A DNA stretch of 64,000 nt from Halovulum marinum (GTDB taxonomy: Bacteria > Pseudomonadota > Alphaproteobacteria > Rhodobacterales > Rhodobacteraceae): contig NZ_WIND01000001.1 of the NCBI RefSeq assembly GCF_009697225.1, positions 186,001 to 250,000 of the forward strand, read 5' to 3'. Made by a program: the position numbers and the translations under genes. Under the pieces are notes generated by a model. It did no database searches and had not been told where the DNA came from. It saw only the letters and a program-made list of their open reading frames with translations. Of this stretch, positions 55,529 to 64,000 are shown one piece after another (the stretch's first letter is position 1; each line of letters starts with the position of its first letter).

Positions 55529-56817
55529 TCGACCTCGCCAAACGCGTCCACGACCACACCTGGAAGATCGACCCGGTGGTGCGCTCGCTGCTGGACACGG
55601 ATTTCTACAAGCTGCTGATGTGCCAGACGGTGCAGAAGCGGCACCCGGACGTGCGCGTCACCTTCTCGCTGATCAACCGCTCGGCGCATGTGCCGCTGGC
55701 GGACCTGATCTCCGAGCAGGAACTGCGCGAGCAGCTCGACCACGTCCGCACCCTGCGCCTGACCCGGGGCGAGATCACCTGGCTGCGCGGCAACACCTTC
55801 TACGGCAAGCAGCGCATGTTCACGCCTGAATTCATCGAGTGGTTCCGCACCTTCCGGATGCCCGAGTACCGGCTGGAGCGTGTCGGCGACCAGTACGAGC
55901 TGACCTTCGAGGGCCCCTGGGCCGAGGTCATGCTGTGGGAGGTGCCGGCGCTGGCGATCCTGATGGAGCTGCGCTCGCGCGCCGTGCTCCGCCGGCTGGG
56001 CAAGCTGGACCTGCAGGTACTCTACGCCCGCGCCATGACCCGCGTGTGGGAAAAGATCCAGGCGCTGAAGGACCTGCCCGACCTGCGGATCTCGGATTTC
56101 GGCACCCGCCGCCGCCACGGCTTCCTGTGGCAGAACTGGTGCGTGCAGGCAATGATCGAGGGGCTGGGCCAGTGCTTCACCGGCACCTCGAACTGCCTGA
56201 TCGCGCTGCGCCGCGAGGTCGAGGCGATCGGCACCAACGCGCACGAGCTGCCGATGGTCTACGCCGCGCTCGCCAATTCCGACGCCGACCTTGCCGCCGC
56301 GCCGTACCAGGTGCTGGAGAACTGGCAGAAGGACTACGACGGCAACCTGCTGATCATCCTGCCCGACACCTATGGCACCAAGTCCTTCCTGGCGCGCGCG
56401 CCGGCGTGGATGACCTACTGGACCGGGATCCGCATCGACTCGGGCGATCCCGCGACCGGCGCGCAGACCGCGATCGACTGGTGGACGGCGAACGGCCAGG
56501 ATCCGACCCGGAAGCTGGTGATCTTCTCGGACGGGCTGGACGTCGACAAGATCGAGGAGCTCTACGCCCGCTTCCACGGCAGGGTGAAACTGGCGTTCGG
56601 CTGGGGCACGCTGCTGACCAACGATTTCCGCGGCCTCGGCCCCGACGACGGGCTGGCGCCGTTCTCGCTGGTGTGCAAGGCGGTCTCGGCCAACGGCCGG
56701 CCGACGGTCAAGCTGTCCGACAACGTCGGCAAGGCGATGGGCCCGCCGGACCAGATCGCCCGCTACAAGCGCGTGTTCGGGATGGAATCGCAAAGCGACG
56801 AGGCGCTGATCGTGTGA
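55525..56817 (+). CDS. pncB: Nicotinate phosphoribosyltransferase PncB
   Basis: 430-aa enzyme making nicotinate mononucleotide from nicotinate and PRPP. Conserved segments are SLLDTDFYKLLMCQ, LRISDFGTRRRHGFLWQ, CFTGTSNCLIA, IRIDSGDPA, IFSDGLDVDKI and FGWGTLLTND. The length is typical of the proteobacterial type. A GCACCC/GGGTGC hairpin without a U-tract lies just after the stop. Confidence 0.95.
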   Translation: MIDLAKRVHDHTWKIDPVVRSLLDTDFYKLLMCQTVQKRHPDVRVTFSLINRSAHVPLADLISEQELREQLDHVRTLRLTRGEITWLRGNTFYGKQRMFTPEFIEWFRTFRMPEYRLERVGDQYELTFEGPWAEVMLWEVPALAILMELRSRAVLRRLGKLDLQVLYARAMTRVWEKIQALKDLPDLRISDFGTRRRHGFLWQNWCVQAMIEGLGQCFTGTSNCLIALRREVEAIGTNAHELPMVYAALANSDADLAAAPYQVLENWQKDYDGNLLIILPDTYGTKSFLARAPAWMTYWTGIRIDSGDPATGAQTAIDWWTANGQDPTRKLVIFSDGLDVDKIEELYARFHGRVKLAFGWGTLLTNDFRGLGPDDGLAPFSLVCKAVSANGRPTVKLSDNVGKAMGPPDQIARYKRVFGMESQSDEALIV

Positions 56818-57086
56818 CCGGCACCCGAAGGATCACCGGGTGCGAGCGATGCCGCAGCCTGCCGGCCCAGTGCCAAGTGTTCGGGTAGCGGAATTTTCTC
56901 AGCAAAATACAGATCCGGAAGATCGGTCGGCGCGCGGCCACCCACGCGCGCCAGATTGGTGAACGTCAAAGTCTTTCGGAAAGCTCTCCAAAAAAATGTT
57001 CAATACCGCTTATCAGCGCCTTCTGGCGAACACTGGGCCACATTTACCTGCGCAACCGATATACTTCATACATGACCCAACGTCAG

Positions 57087-57175
57087 GTTGATAAGTACAT
57101 GGCAACTGCTACACTCTATGGTTGACGGATTGAACCCATTGTGTGATCTAATGGAAAAAAAATTCATGCATGAAT
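57087..57175 (+). promoter_or_regulatory. AT-rich control region of the YjlB-type gene
   Basis: Three elements stand out in the otherwise gene-free 56818-57195 spacer. An imperfect 20-bp dyad GTTGATAAGTACATGGCAAC (57087-57106, 7 of 10 pairs) recalls LuxR-type boxes. A promoter-like TTGACG (57122-57127), 19-bp spacer and TCTAAT (57147-57152) follows. A perfect 14-bp palindrome ATTCATGCATGAAT (57162-57175) lies just past the predicted transcript start. The spacer is far more AT-rich than its surroundings. Nothing recognisable is in 56845-57085. Confidence 0.45.
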
Positions 57176-57195
57176 GAATCAGGGGAGTGTATCGT

Positions 57196-57729
57196 ATGAC
57201 TTCGGACAACACCGAAGCGCACATACTTTACTTTGCTCAGAACGGCTCTGTGCCGAACAATCCGTCGCTGCCGGTGATGCTGCTGCGCGGCGCATTTACC
57301 CCCGGTGCAGACTGTGCGCAAATCCGGCACCGCTTCGCCCGCAACGGCTGGGGCGGGGCCTGGGCCTGGCGGATCTTCGATCACCACCACTATCACCTCT
57401 CCGCGCACGAGGCGCTGGTCGTCCGGTCGGGTGCGGCGGACCTGTTGCTGGGCGGGCCGGGCCAGCAGGCGGTGCACCTGAAGGCGGGCGACGCGCTCGT
57501 CCTGCCGGCGGGCACCGGGCGCTGCCGGATCGCGGCGACCGGCGACTTCCAGGTCTGCGGCGCCTATGCGCCGGGACAGGACCGGTCCGAGGTGGTCGCC
57601 GCGTGCGGCCAGGTTCCGCGCCCGGGCGACCGCGACACCATCAGCAGCCTTCGGGTGCCGGCGATCGATCCGCTGTTCGGCGCCGACGGGCCGCTGGCGC
57701 AGCACTGGCGCTGCAGCGCGGCGGCCTGA
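57196..57729 (+). CDS. YjlB-type cupin protein
   Basis: 177-aa single cupin. NNPSLPVMLLRGAFTPGADC and RNGWGGAWAWRIFDHHHYHLSAHEALVVRSG carry the cupin metal-binding His cluster (about residues 55-75), and LKAGDALVLPAGTGRCRIAA is the second cupin motif. It is close in pattern to B. subtilis YjlB, of unknown activity. The ATG follows GGGGAG; a GTG at 57187 is possible. It is single and downstream of an AT-rich control region. Confidence 0.88.
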   Translation: MTSDNTEAHILYFAQNGSVPNNPSLPVMLLRGAFTPGADCAQIRHRFARNGWGGAWAWRIFDHHHYHLSAHEALVVRSGAADLLLGGPGQQAVHLKAGDALVLPAGTGRCRIAATGDFQVCGAYAPGQDRSEVVAACGQVPRPGDRDTISSLRVPAIDPLFGADGPLAQHWRCSAAA

Positions 57730-57742
57730 GCCCGGCGCGGCG

Positions 57743-57937
57743 TCAGCCCTTGCGCGCACCGCCCCGCAGCGGGCCGGCGCCGGGGCCGGCCGGCGGCGCG
57801 GGCTTGCGCGGCGCGGCTGCGGAATAGTCGGTCATCATCTGCCGATGAGCCTCGCCCAGCCGCACGTTCAGGATGTCGAGCAGCATCCGCCGCCGCTCGG
57901 CGACGCGCGTCACGTCCTCGTCACCCTGCCGGTCCAT
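57743..57937 (-). CDS. Possible small hypothetical protein
   Basis: 64-aa product MDRQGDEDVTRVAERRRMLL... with an amphipathic helix (DILNVRLGEAHRQMMTDYSA) and a Pro/Ala/Gly-rich tail. GGGGCGG precedes the ATG. No family is recognised. It is supported only by codon pattern and ribosome site, and lies 100 nt from the CtrA-like box it could share with the HAD gene. Confidence 0.4.
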   Translation of the reverse strand: MDRQGDEDVTRVAERRRMLLDILNVRLGEAHRQMMTDYSAAAPRKPAPPAGPGAGPLRGGARKG

Positions 57938-58037
57938 CGCCCGCCCCGTGCTGCCCGCGCCGGTCCGCCCGGCGCCCGCGTCGTCCCGCAGTCTGGTGCC
58001 CTCGACGGCGGTCCGCAAGGCCGCTCGCGCCAACCCG

Positions 58038-58053
58038 TTAGCGCCGCGTTAAC
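58038..58053. promoter_or_regulatory. Near-perfect CtrA-type box
   Basis: TTAGCGCCGCGTTAAC matches TTAA-N7-TTAAC with one mismatch. It ends 69 nt before the HAD phosphatase start. The stretch TTAACCCGCGG (58049-58059) is also found in the box at 21544. Confidence 0.45.
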
Positions 58054-58122
58054 CCGCGGCCTTGCCGTCGGCGGTGCCGGCCTGTATCCGGGACGGGGCG
58101 CAGGCGGGGGGCGAACGATCAC

Positions 58123-58779
58123 ATGCTGACGGTCTTTCTGGACCTGGACGGGACGCTGATCGATTCGCGCGAGGGGATCGTGACCAGCCTGCTGCACGCC
58201 CTGCGCGAGATGGACGCCGAACTGCCGGCCCCGGCCGAGCTGATCTGGACCATCGGCCCGCCGATCTGGGAAAGCCTGGGCGTGCTGCTCGGACCCGGCG
58301 CCGATCTCGACGCCGCCGTCGCTGCCTACCGCGACCGCTTCGGCACCGTCGGCCTATACGAGGCGGACGTGTTCGACGGCGTGGGCGAGATGCTGTCCGA
58401 CCTGCGCGACATGGACGCGCGGCTGTTCCTGGCCACCTCCAAGCCGCAGATCTACGCCGAGGAGATCGTCGCCCACTTCGGCCTCGGCCCCTGGCTCGAC
58501 GGCGTCTTCGGCTCCGAGCTTGACGGCACCCGTGCCGACAAGCCCTCGCTGCTGGCCCACGCCCTGGCCGCGACCGAAACCGACCCCGCGCACGCGGTGA
58601 TGGTCGGCGACCGCCGCCACGACATCGAGGGCGCCAAGGCCAACGATGTCTTCTGCATCGGCGCGCTGTGGGGCTTTTCCGACGAGGGCGAGCTGCACCT
58701 GGCCGAGGCCGACGCGCTGGCCGCCGAACCGGAGGAGGTACCCGACCTGGTGGTCGACCTGCTGGGCCTGGCGCCGTGA
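58123..58779 (+). CDS. HAD-family phosphatase (phosphoglycolate phosphatase-like)
   Basis: 218-aa HAD hydrolase of subfamily IA. Motif I is FLDLDGTLIDSREG (nucleophile Asp at residue 6), motif II FLATSKPQIY, and motif III/IV HAVMVGDRRHDIEGAKANDV (about 165-184). A helical cap lies at residues 16-80. Gph-like or PpaX-like activity is likely; the substrate cannot be read from sequence. Confidence 0.88.
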   Translation: MLTVFLDLDGTLIDSREGIVTSLLHALREMDAELPAPAELIWTIGPPIWESLGVLLGPGADLDAAVAAYRDRFGTVGLYEADVFDGVGEMLSDLRDMDARLFLATSKPQIYAEEIVAHFGLGPWLDGVFGSELDGTRADKPSLLAHALAATETDPAHAVMVGDRRHDIEGAKANDVFCIGALWGFSDEGELHLAEADALAAEPEEVPDLVVDLLGLAP

Positions 58780-58819
58780 GCGCGGCACCGCCGGCGCGAC
58801 TTGCTGCGGAGCGGGGCCG

Positions 58820-59857
58820 ATGGCCACGCGGCTGATCCAGCTTCTGGTGCCGCGCGACGCGGTCGACGCCGCCTGCGGCGCGCTCGGCGACATCGACGCC
58901 GCGAACTGGTGGGTGACACCGCTGGCGGCCGACGCCGGGGGCGACGGCGACAACGGCAATGACGGCGACAACTTCCCGCATCGGCGACAGATCTTCGTGC
59001 TGCTCAAGCCGGGCCAGGCGCAGCAGGTGATGGACGCGCTGCAGGACGCGCTCGACGACCGCGAGGACTGGCGCCTGCTGCTGCTGCCGGTCGAGGCGAT
59101 GGCGCCCGAGATCCTGACCGAAGAGGAACAGGAGGAGATGCAGCAGAGCGACCAGCTGCAAGTCCGCGAGGAAATGGTCAGCGAGGTGCAGGGCAACGCC
59201 ACCCTGAACCGGAACTTCCTGCTGATGTGCGCGCTGTCGACGCTGGTCGCGGCGATCGGCCTGACGCTGGACAACATCGCCGCGGTGATCGGCGCGATGG
59301 TGATCGCGCCGCTGCTGGGCCCGCTGCTGGCGTTCTCGCTGGGCAGCGCGCTGGGTGCGCACCGGATGATGGGCCGGGCGCTGATGGCCACCGCCGCCGG
59401 GCTGGGCACCTGCATCGCCGCCAGCGCCACGCTGGCGCTGCTGCTGCCGTTCAACGAAGAGGCGCGGATGCTGGACTATTCCCAGCCGATCCAGCTGCGC
59501 ACGCTGATCCTGCCGCTGGGCGCCGGCGCGGCGGCGGCGCTGCTGACCTCGGCGAACCAGTCCTCGGTGTTCGTCGGCGTCGCCGTCGCCGCCGCGCTGC
59601 TGCCGCCGATCGCCGCCGCCGGTCTGCTGATGGGCGCCGGCAACTGGCACGCCGGAGCGCGCGCCGCCTTCCTGGTGCTGACCAACGTCGTCGGCATCAC
59701 GGTGGCGGCGCAGATCGTGTTCATGGCCAGCGGCGTCCGCCCGCGGCGCTGGTCCGAGCTGAAGGCGGCCGAGACCTCGCGCTGGATCCACCTCGGGGCG
59801 ATGGCCGCGCTGGTGCTGGCGATGATGGCGCTGGTGTTCTTCTCGAACTGGGTCTGA
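58820..59857 (+). CDS. DUF389 (TIGR00341-type) membrane protein
   Basis: 345-aa protein. The soluble N-terminal part (to about residue 130) has an Asp/Asn/Gly insert (GGDGDNGNDGDN) and an acidic helix (LTEEEQEEMQQSDQLQVREE). Six or so membrane helices follow, with the hallmarks GLTLDNIAAVIGAMVIAPLL and VGVAVAAALLPPIAAAGLL. The family's function is unknown. The ATG follows GGAGCGGGG. Confidence 0.9.
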   Translation: MATRLIQLLVPRDAVDAACGALGDIDAANWWVTPLAADAGGDGDNGNDGDNFPHRRQIFVLLKPGQAQQVMDALQDALDDREDWRLLLLPVEAMAPEILTEEEQEEMQQSDQLQVREEMVSEVQGNATLNRNFLLMCALSTLVAAIGLTLDNIAAVIGAMVIAPLLGPLLAFSLGSALGAHRMMGRALMATAAGLGTCIAASATLALLLPFNEEARMLDYSQPIQLRTLILPLGAGAAAALLTSANQSSVFVGVAVAAALLPPIAAAGLLMGAGNWHAGARAAFLVLTNVVGITVAAQIVFMASGVRPRRWSELKAAETSRWIHLGAMAALVLAMMALVFFSNWV

Positions 59858-59898
59858 GCCCGCTTCCCCCCCGCTCGCGGCGCTGCTAAGCACGGCCC

Positions 59899-61041
59899 AT
59901 GACCACCGATCCCGTCGATCTCACCGCCCGCCTCGTGCGCTGCCCCTCGGTCACGCCCGAGGACGCCGGCGCGCTCGACGTCCTGGACCGGGCGCTGTCG
60001 GCCGCCGGCTTCGCCACCACCCGAGTCGACCGCGGCGGCATCCGCAACCTCTACGCGCGCTGGGGCGAGGGCCGGCAGGGCCGCCGCTTCGGCTTCAACG
60101 GCCATACCGACGTGGTGCCGGTGGGCGACCCGGCCGACTGGACCCACCCGCCGTTCGGCGCCGAGATCCACGACGGCTGGCTCTACGGGCGCGGCGCGGT
60201 GGACATGAAATCCGGCGTCGCCGCCTTCGCCGCCGCCGCCATCGACTTCGTGACCGACACGCCCCCGGACGGCGCGGTGATCCTGGCGATCACCGGCGAC
60301 GAGGAAGGCGACGCACGCGACGGCACCCGCGCCCTGCTCGACTGGATGGACCAGGCCGGCGAGCGCATGGACGTCTGCCTGGTGGGCGAGCCGACCTGCC
60401 CCGAGCGCATGGGCGAGATGATCAAGATCGGCCGCCGCGGCTCGCTGTCGGCGTTCGTCACCGCGACCGGGGTGCAGGGCCACGCCGCCTACCCGCACCT
60501 GGCCGCGAACCCGCTGCCGGTGCTGGTGCGGCTGCTCGACCGGCTGGCCTCGACCCCGCTGGACGACGGCACCGAGCACTTCGACCCGTCGACGCTGGCG
60601 ATCACCACCGTCGACGTCGGCAACCCGGCGACCAACGTGATCCCGGCGACGGCGCGGGCGACGGTCAACATCCGCTACAACGATGCGCACTCGGGCGCCT
60701 CGCTCACCGCCTGGCTGGACGAGCAGGCCCGCGCCGCCAGCCGCGGCACCGACGTCGCGCTGTCGGTCACGGTCAGGAATTCCGGCGAAAGCTTCGTCAC
60801 CCCGCCGGGGCCGTTCTCGGATCTGGTCGCGCAGGCGGTACGGGCCGAAACCGGCGCCACCCCGGTGCTGTCGACCTCGGGCGGCACCTCGGACGCACGC
60901 TTCGTCAGAAAGCACTGCCCGGTGGTCGAGTTCGGCCTCGTCGGCCAGCGCATGCACGCGGTGGACGAGCGCGTGCCGGTGGCGGACGTGCACGCGCTCA
61001 AGGCGGTGTACACCCGGATCCTGCAGGGCTATCTTGCCTAG
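59899..61041 (+). CDS. dapE: Succinyl-diaminopimelate desuccinylase DapE
   Basis: 380-aa M20-family zinc hydrolase forming LL-diaminopimelate. Metal ligands are in [14 protein letters not shown] (about residue 67), [14 protein letters not shown] (about 98) and [13 protein letters not shown] (Glu-Glu, about 135). [20 protein letters not shown] is near the C terminus. The last 8 nt overlap the start of the EamA gene. Works with dapD at 52950. Confidence 0.96.
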   Translation: MTTDPVDLTARLVRCPSVTPEDAGALDVLDRALSAAGFATTRVDRGGIRNLYARWGEGRQGRRFGFNGHTDVVPVGDPADWTHPPFGAEIHDGWLYGRGAVDMKSGVAAFAAAAIDFVTDTPPDGAVILAITGDEEGDARDGTRALLDWMDQAGERMDVCLVGEPTCPERMGEMIKIGRRGSLSAFVTATGVQGHAAYPHLAANPLPVLVRLLDRLASTPLDDGTEHFDPSTLAITTVDVGNPATNVIPATARATVNIRYNDAHSGASLTAWLDEQARAASRGTDVALSVTVRNSGESFVTPPGPFSDLVAQAVRAETGATPVLSTSGGTSDARFVRKHCPVVEFGLVGQRMHAVDERVPVADVHALKAVYTRILQGYLA

Positions 61042-61975
61042 GGTCCAGCCGCTCGGCCCGCACACCGCCCCGGCACCGCGGGCGGGCGGCGACAACATCC
61101 CCGCCGGCATCGCGCTGATGATCACCTTCGCGGTGCTGGCGCCCTGGATCGACATCTTCGCCAAGCTGGCCTCGGGGATGGTGCCGCCGGTGCAGCTGAC
61201 GCTGGCGCGGTTCGTGGTGCAGGCGGCGGTGCTGCTGCCGGTGCTGGCGCTGCGCCGGCGGCGACTGCGCCCGGCGCGCGGGCTGTGGCCGCTGCACGCG
61301 GCGCGCGGCGCGCTGATGGCGGTCGCCTCGACCGCCTTCATCGCCGCGGTACAGGCGATGCCGATCGCCGACGCGATGGCGATCTTCTTCGTCGCGCCGC
61401 TGCTGCTGACGGCGATCAGCGGTCTGGTACTGGGCGAGGAGGTCGGCTGGCGCCGGCTGACCGCCTGCACCGTGGGCTTCCTGGGGGCGCTGCTGGTGGT
61501 GCGCCCGTCGTTCGCGGAACTCGGGCCGGTGGCGCTGCTGCCGCTGCTGACCGCGTCCTGCTTCGTGCTCTATGTGCTGCTGACGCGGCGCGTGGCGCGC
61601 GACGAGGGGCCGGTGGCGATGCAGGCCTACGCCGGGATCTCGGGGGCGCTGGTGATGGCGCTGGCGCTGGCGCTGCTCCACGACAGCGGCTGGCCCGCCT
61701 TCGCCGCGGTGCGCCCGGCGCTCGCGGGCTGGGCGCTGATGGTCGCGGTCGGCGCCGCCGCCACCACCGCGCACCTGTTCCTGGTCGCCGCCTACGCCCG
61801 CGCGCCGGCGCCGCTGCTGGCGCCGCTGCAATACCTCGAGATCGTCTCCGCCACCGTGTTCGGCTACTGGCTGTTCGGCGACTTTCCCGACGCGCTGAAG
61901 TGGACCGGCATCGCGATCATCGTCGGCTCCGGCCTGTTCGTGATCTGGCGCGAGCGCCGCGCCGCGCGCGGCTGA
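61034..61975 (+). CDS. EamA/DMT family transporter
   Basis: 313-aa ten-helix transporter. [20 protein letters not shown] begins helix 1, and the two EamA repeats end in [20 protein letters not shown] and [20 protein letters not shown]. No ATG fits; TTG 61034, inside the end of dapE, follows CAGGG and is the best start. The substrate is unknown. Confidence 0.87.
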   Translation: MPRVQPLGPHTAPAPRAGGDNIPAGIALMITFAVLAPWIDIFAKLASGMVPPVQLTLARFVVQAAVLLPVLALRRRRLRPARGLWPLHAARGALMAVASTAFIAAVQAMPIADAMAIFFVAPLLLTAISGLVLGEEVGWRRLTACTVGFLGALLVVRPSFAELGPVALLPLLTASCFVLYVLLTRRVARDEGPVAMQAYAGISGALVMALALALLHDSGWPAFAAVRPALAGWALMVAVGAAATTAHLFLVAAYARAPAPLLAPLQYLEIVSATVFGYWLFGDFPDALKWTGIAIIVGSGLFVIWRERRAARG

Positions 61976-62051
61976 GCCCGCCCACGCAGACTTGCCTTGC
62001 ATTTCTGCCCCCGCGGCGGAACAATTTCCCCGCCCGCGCGTTTATCACCAC

Positions 62052-62066
62052 GGGGGCGTGGCCCCC
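62052..62066 (+). promoter_or_regulatory. Hairpin upstream of the thiD leader ORF
   Basis: Perfect GGGGGC/GCCCCC stem with a GTG loop, 29 nt before a 16-codon ORF that overlaps thiD. No U-tract. I see no TPP riboswitch (thi-box) conserved sequence. Confidence 0.35.
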
Positions 62067-62094
62067 ATGCGCACCGGCGCAGCTGGGGGGACAC

Positions 62095-62145
62095 ATGAGC
62101 ATGACTTCGACGATCGGCACCGCACCGCGGCGGGGGGCGGCATGA
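62095..62145 (+). CDS. Possible 16-aa leader peptide overlapping thiD
   Basis: MSMTSTIGTAPRRGAA, with GGGGGG 4 nt before its ATG. Its stop overlaps the thiD ATG (ATGA), so ribosomes ending here could start thiD. It may be a genuine coupling leader or the accidental remnant of a gene. Confidence 0.4.
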   Translation: MSMTSTIGTAPRRGAA

Positions 62146-62948
62146 TTCCGAACCTTCTGACCATCGGCGCCTCGGATCCGACCGGCAGCACCGGCGTGCA
62201 GGCGGATCTCAAGACCTTCGGCGCACGCGGCGTCTACGGCATGGCCGTGATCACCGCGCTGACCGCGCAGAACACCCAGTGCAACGGCGGGCTGGACCCG
62301 GTCGCGCCCGATTTCGTCGCCGCGCAGCTGGCAGCGGTCGCCGCCGACGTGCGGCTCGACGCGATCAAGATCGGCATGGTGCCCAGCGCGCCGGCGGTGC
62401 ACCGCATCGTCGAGGCGCTGCCGCCCGACGTGCCACTGGTGCTCGACCCCGAGATGATCTCGCCCACCGGCGCGCACCTGCTGCCGGACGAGGCGATGCA
62501 GGCGCTGATGAACGACCTGATCCCGCGCGCCGCAGTGCTGGTCGCGAACATCGACGAGGCGGCGGTGCTGCTGCACATCGATCCCGCCGCCAACACCCAG
62601 GAAATGGCTGCCCAGGCGCTGCGCCTGGCCGAGATGGGGCCGGGATGCGTGCTGCTGACCGGCGGCCGGCTGGGGCAGCCCAGCTGCGCCGACGTGATGG
62701 CCTCGGCCGAGGGGCTGCGCTGGTTCGAGGCGCCGCGCATCGACGCCGACACCACCCGCGGCTCGGGCTGCACGCTGTCCGCCGCGCTGGCCGCCGAGAT
62801 CGCCCGCGGCGCCCTGCCCGGCGACGCCGCCGAGGCGGCGAAATCCTACCTGACCGGCTGCATTCGCGCCGGCGGTCGGCTCCGGGTCGGCGCGGGGTCC
62901 GGCCCGGTCAACCATTTCTACGCCCATTTCACCGACGTCGAGGCCTGA
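62142..62948 (+). CDS. thiD: Hydroxymethylpyrimidine/phosphomethylpyrimidine kinase ThiD
   Basis: 268-aa ribokinase-fold kinase that phosphorylates HMP and HMP-P for thiamine synthesis. The N-terminal TIGASDPTGSTGVQADLKTF and VYGMAVITALTAQNT are canonical; the anion hole and base are in DTTRGSGCTLSAALA (about residue 205-219). Other thiamine genes are not in the window. ATG 62142 overlaps a 16-codon leader ORF. Confidence 0.93.
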   Translation: MIPNLLTIGASDPTGSTGVQADLKTFGARGVYGMAVITALTAQNTQCNGGLDPVAPDFVAAQLAAVAADVRLDAIKIGMVPSAPAVHRIVEALPPDVPLVLDPEMISPTGAHLLPDEAMQALMNDLIPRAAVLVANIDEAAVLLHIDPAANTQEMAAQALRLAEMGPGCVLLTGGRLGQPSCADVMASAEGLRWFEAPRIDADTTRGSGCTLSAALAAEIARGALPGDAAEAAKSYLTGCIRAGGRLRVGAGSGPVNHFYAHFTDVEA

Positions 62949-63097
62949 TTTCACCGACGCCCGGGCCCGCGGCAGGGCCCGGTCCGGCCGCAGGCGGGAC
63001 CGGGGTAAGGACAACGGCGCGCCAGCGCCTCCGGCTGACAGCACAGGGCCCCGGGCGCGTGCGCCCGGGTCCTTGGCTTTTCCGCGTGACGCCCAGC

Positions 63098-63883
63098 TCA
63101 GCTGGCGGCGACGGCGCGCTTCGTCAGCACCTTCACCAGGTGCGCGCGGTACTCCGGAGTGCCGTGCAGATCGCCGATCATGCCGTCGGCGGACACCGTC
63201 AGCCCGTCGACCGCCTCGGGCGCGTAGTTGCCCGACAGCGCGTCCTCGGCCTCGGTCCAGCGGAAAACGCCATCCTCCGACGCGCCGGTGACGCCGACCC
63301 GCACGCCGTCGGCGTGTTTCGCGACCATCACCCCGACCAGCGCGAAATGCGACGCCGGCTGCTCGAACTTCTGGTAGTTCGCGCGCTCGGGGATCGGGAA
63401 CCGCACCTCGGTGATGATCTCGCCCTCGTCCAGCGCGGTGGTGAACATGCCGTCGAAGAACTCGTCGGCGGCGATCTCGCGGCTGTTGGTGACCACGGTC
63501 GCATTCGCCGCCAGCACCGCCGCCGGGTAGCAGGCGGACGGGTCGTTGTTGGCCAGGCTGCCGCCGATGGTGCCGCGGTTGCGCACCGCCGGATCGCCGA
63601 TGCGCACCGCCATGCCGGCCAGACCGGGAAACTCCGCGGCCGCCTCGCGCGCCACCATGCCGTGGGTGGCGGTGCCGCCGACGCGCAGCGTGTCGCCGTC
63701 GCGGCGCACGAAGCGCAACTCCCTGATGCCGGTCAGGCTGACCAGCACCTCGGGCGCCGCCAGGCGCTGCTTGAGCGTCGGGATCAGCGTCTGCCCGCCG
63801 CCCAGCGCCTGCGCGTCCTCGGCCGACAGCGCCTTCACCGCCTCGTCCAGGCTGGTGGGCCGCGCGAACTGGAAATCGTACAT
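63098..63883 (-). CDS. CoxM-type FAD-binding subunit of a molybdenum hydroxylase
   Basis: 261-aa FAD subunit of an aerobic CO dehydrogenase/xanthine dehydrogenase-type complex. YDFQFARPTSLDEAVKAL opens the protein, FAD-binding motifs are ALGGGQTLIP (about residue 30-39) and TIGGSLANNDPSACYP (about 105-120), and a C-terminal CoxM domain follows. It lies 32 nt downstream of the large subunit end, giving an L-M order seen in form II (CODH-like) operons. The substrate is not defined. Confidence 0.92.
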   Translation of the reverse strand: MYDFQFARPTSLDEAVKALSAEDAQALGGGQTLIPTLKQRLAAPEVLVSLTGIRELRFVRRDGDTLRVGGTATHGMVAREAAAEFPGLAGMAVRIGDPAVRNRGTIGGSLANNDPSACYPAAVLAANATVVTNSREIAADEFFDGMFTTALDEGEIITEVRFPIPERANYQKFEQPASHFALVGVMVAKHADGVRVGVTGASEDGVFRWTEAEDALSGNYAPEAVDGLTVSADGMIGDLHGTPEYRAHLVKVLTKRAVAAS

Positions 63884-63915
63884 GCGAATGTCCTTTCGTC
63901 TGATCTGTTCCGGGG

Positions 63916-64000
63916 TCAGCCCTGCATCGCCTGCCAGACCCGCGAGGGGCTGACCGGCATGTCGATGTGATCCACCTTGTGGCCGCCCGAGTTGAGCGCG
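63916..64000 (-). CDS. CoxL-type molybdopterin-binding subunit, C-terminal end (partial)
   Basis: The last 27 codons of a gene entering from the right edge. The end HIDMPVSPSRVWQAMQG matches the conserved C terminus of xanthine dehydrogenase/CoxL large subunits (HIDMPaTPerVW). The active-site loop that would separate form I from form II is outside the window. Confidence 0.8.
   Translation of the reverse strand, partial: ALNSGGHKVDHIDMPVSPSRVWQAMQG

Noticed and set aside
56818-56850. Rho-independent terminator after pncB
   Set aside because: GCACCC/GGGTGC stem exists but a 9-11 nt loop and no T-run follow.
62000-62142. TPP riboswitch before thiD
   Set aside because: A hairpin is present but no conserved thi-box sequence blocks were seen; a covariance-model search would decide.

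Overview
The window is 64 kb of very GC-rich (about 70% by eye), gene-dense chromosomal DNA from an alphaproteobacterium, most likely Rhodobacterales (Rhodobacteraceae/Roseobacter type). The signs are an Usg-family protein, DUF1244 and DUF2007 proteins, N-formylglutamate amidohydrolase, a TPR-ispE pair, ETF-ubiquinone oxidoreductase, many 4-nt stop/start overlaps and candidate CtrA boxes. I see no rRNA, tRNA, CRISPR array, insertion sequence or intact prophage. I cannot name a genus.

Layout: 0-9 kb holds acetoacetyl-CoA reductase, a glutamine amidotransferase-like protein, trmN6, a polyprenyl diphosphate synthase facing ispE, a TPR protein, ETF-QO and greA. 9-15 kb holds an unknown membrane protein and a tightly overlapped fdhD-mobA-mobB-moeA-MFS operon (molybdenum cofactor, formate dehydrogenase maturation). 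15-25 kb holds azlCD, mscL, usg, ytoQ, pheT and pheS separated by an opposite-strand Flp-like pilin, a small RTX-like protein, DUF1244, N-formylglutamate amidohydrolase and pyk. rpmI-rplT follow, with a clear promoter and terminator. 25.8-29.4 kb looks accessory: a LysR regulator diverging from DUF2218, a decayed SnoaL-like gene, a Tat-exported SnoaL-like protein and an NmrA-type oxidoreductase. 29.5-32.4 kb is a dgcN-dgcA-D-amino-acid transaminase operon for D-glutamate/D-amino-acid catabolism.

32.4-47 kb contains a glutathionyl-hydroquinone reductase behind a perfect palindrome, a degenerate receiver protein diverging from a diguanylate cyclase across a perfect CtrA-type box, a thiolase, tandem sulfotransferases, argG, an acetyltransferase, a periplasmic MsrA, a rhodanese-chrA pair, YggT, a thioesterase and a frameshifted HTH regulator. 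47-64 kb contains a four-gene chain (DMT exporter, UMF1-type MFS, mepA, phytase-like esterase), a LOG-family protein, dapD, the pncA-pncB NAD salvage pair, a YjlB-type cupin behind an AT-rich control region, a HAD phosphatase, a DUF389 protein, dapE, an EamA transporter, thiD and the end of a CoxLM-type molybdenum hydroxylase operon.

The most interesting signals are regulatory and translational. Two perfect TTAA-N7-TTAA boxes plus two weaker ones lie in front of a diguanylate cyclase, an RTX-like protein, a Flp-like pilin and a HAD phosphatase, suggesting a dispersed CtrA regulon. Two genes (ispE and a DMT transporter) have no fitting ATG/GTG/TTG start but a well-placed Shine-Dalgarno before CTG. 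There are also two recently broken genes, a 16-codon leader ORF overlapping thiD, and short repeats that duplicate the stop codons of two genes.
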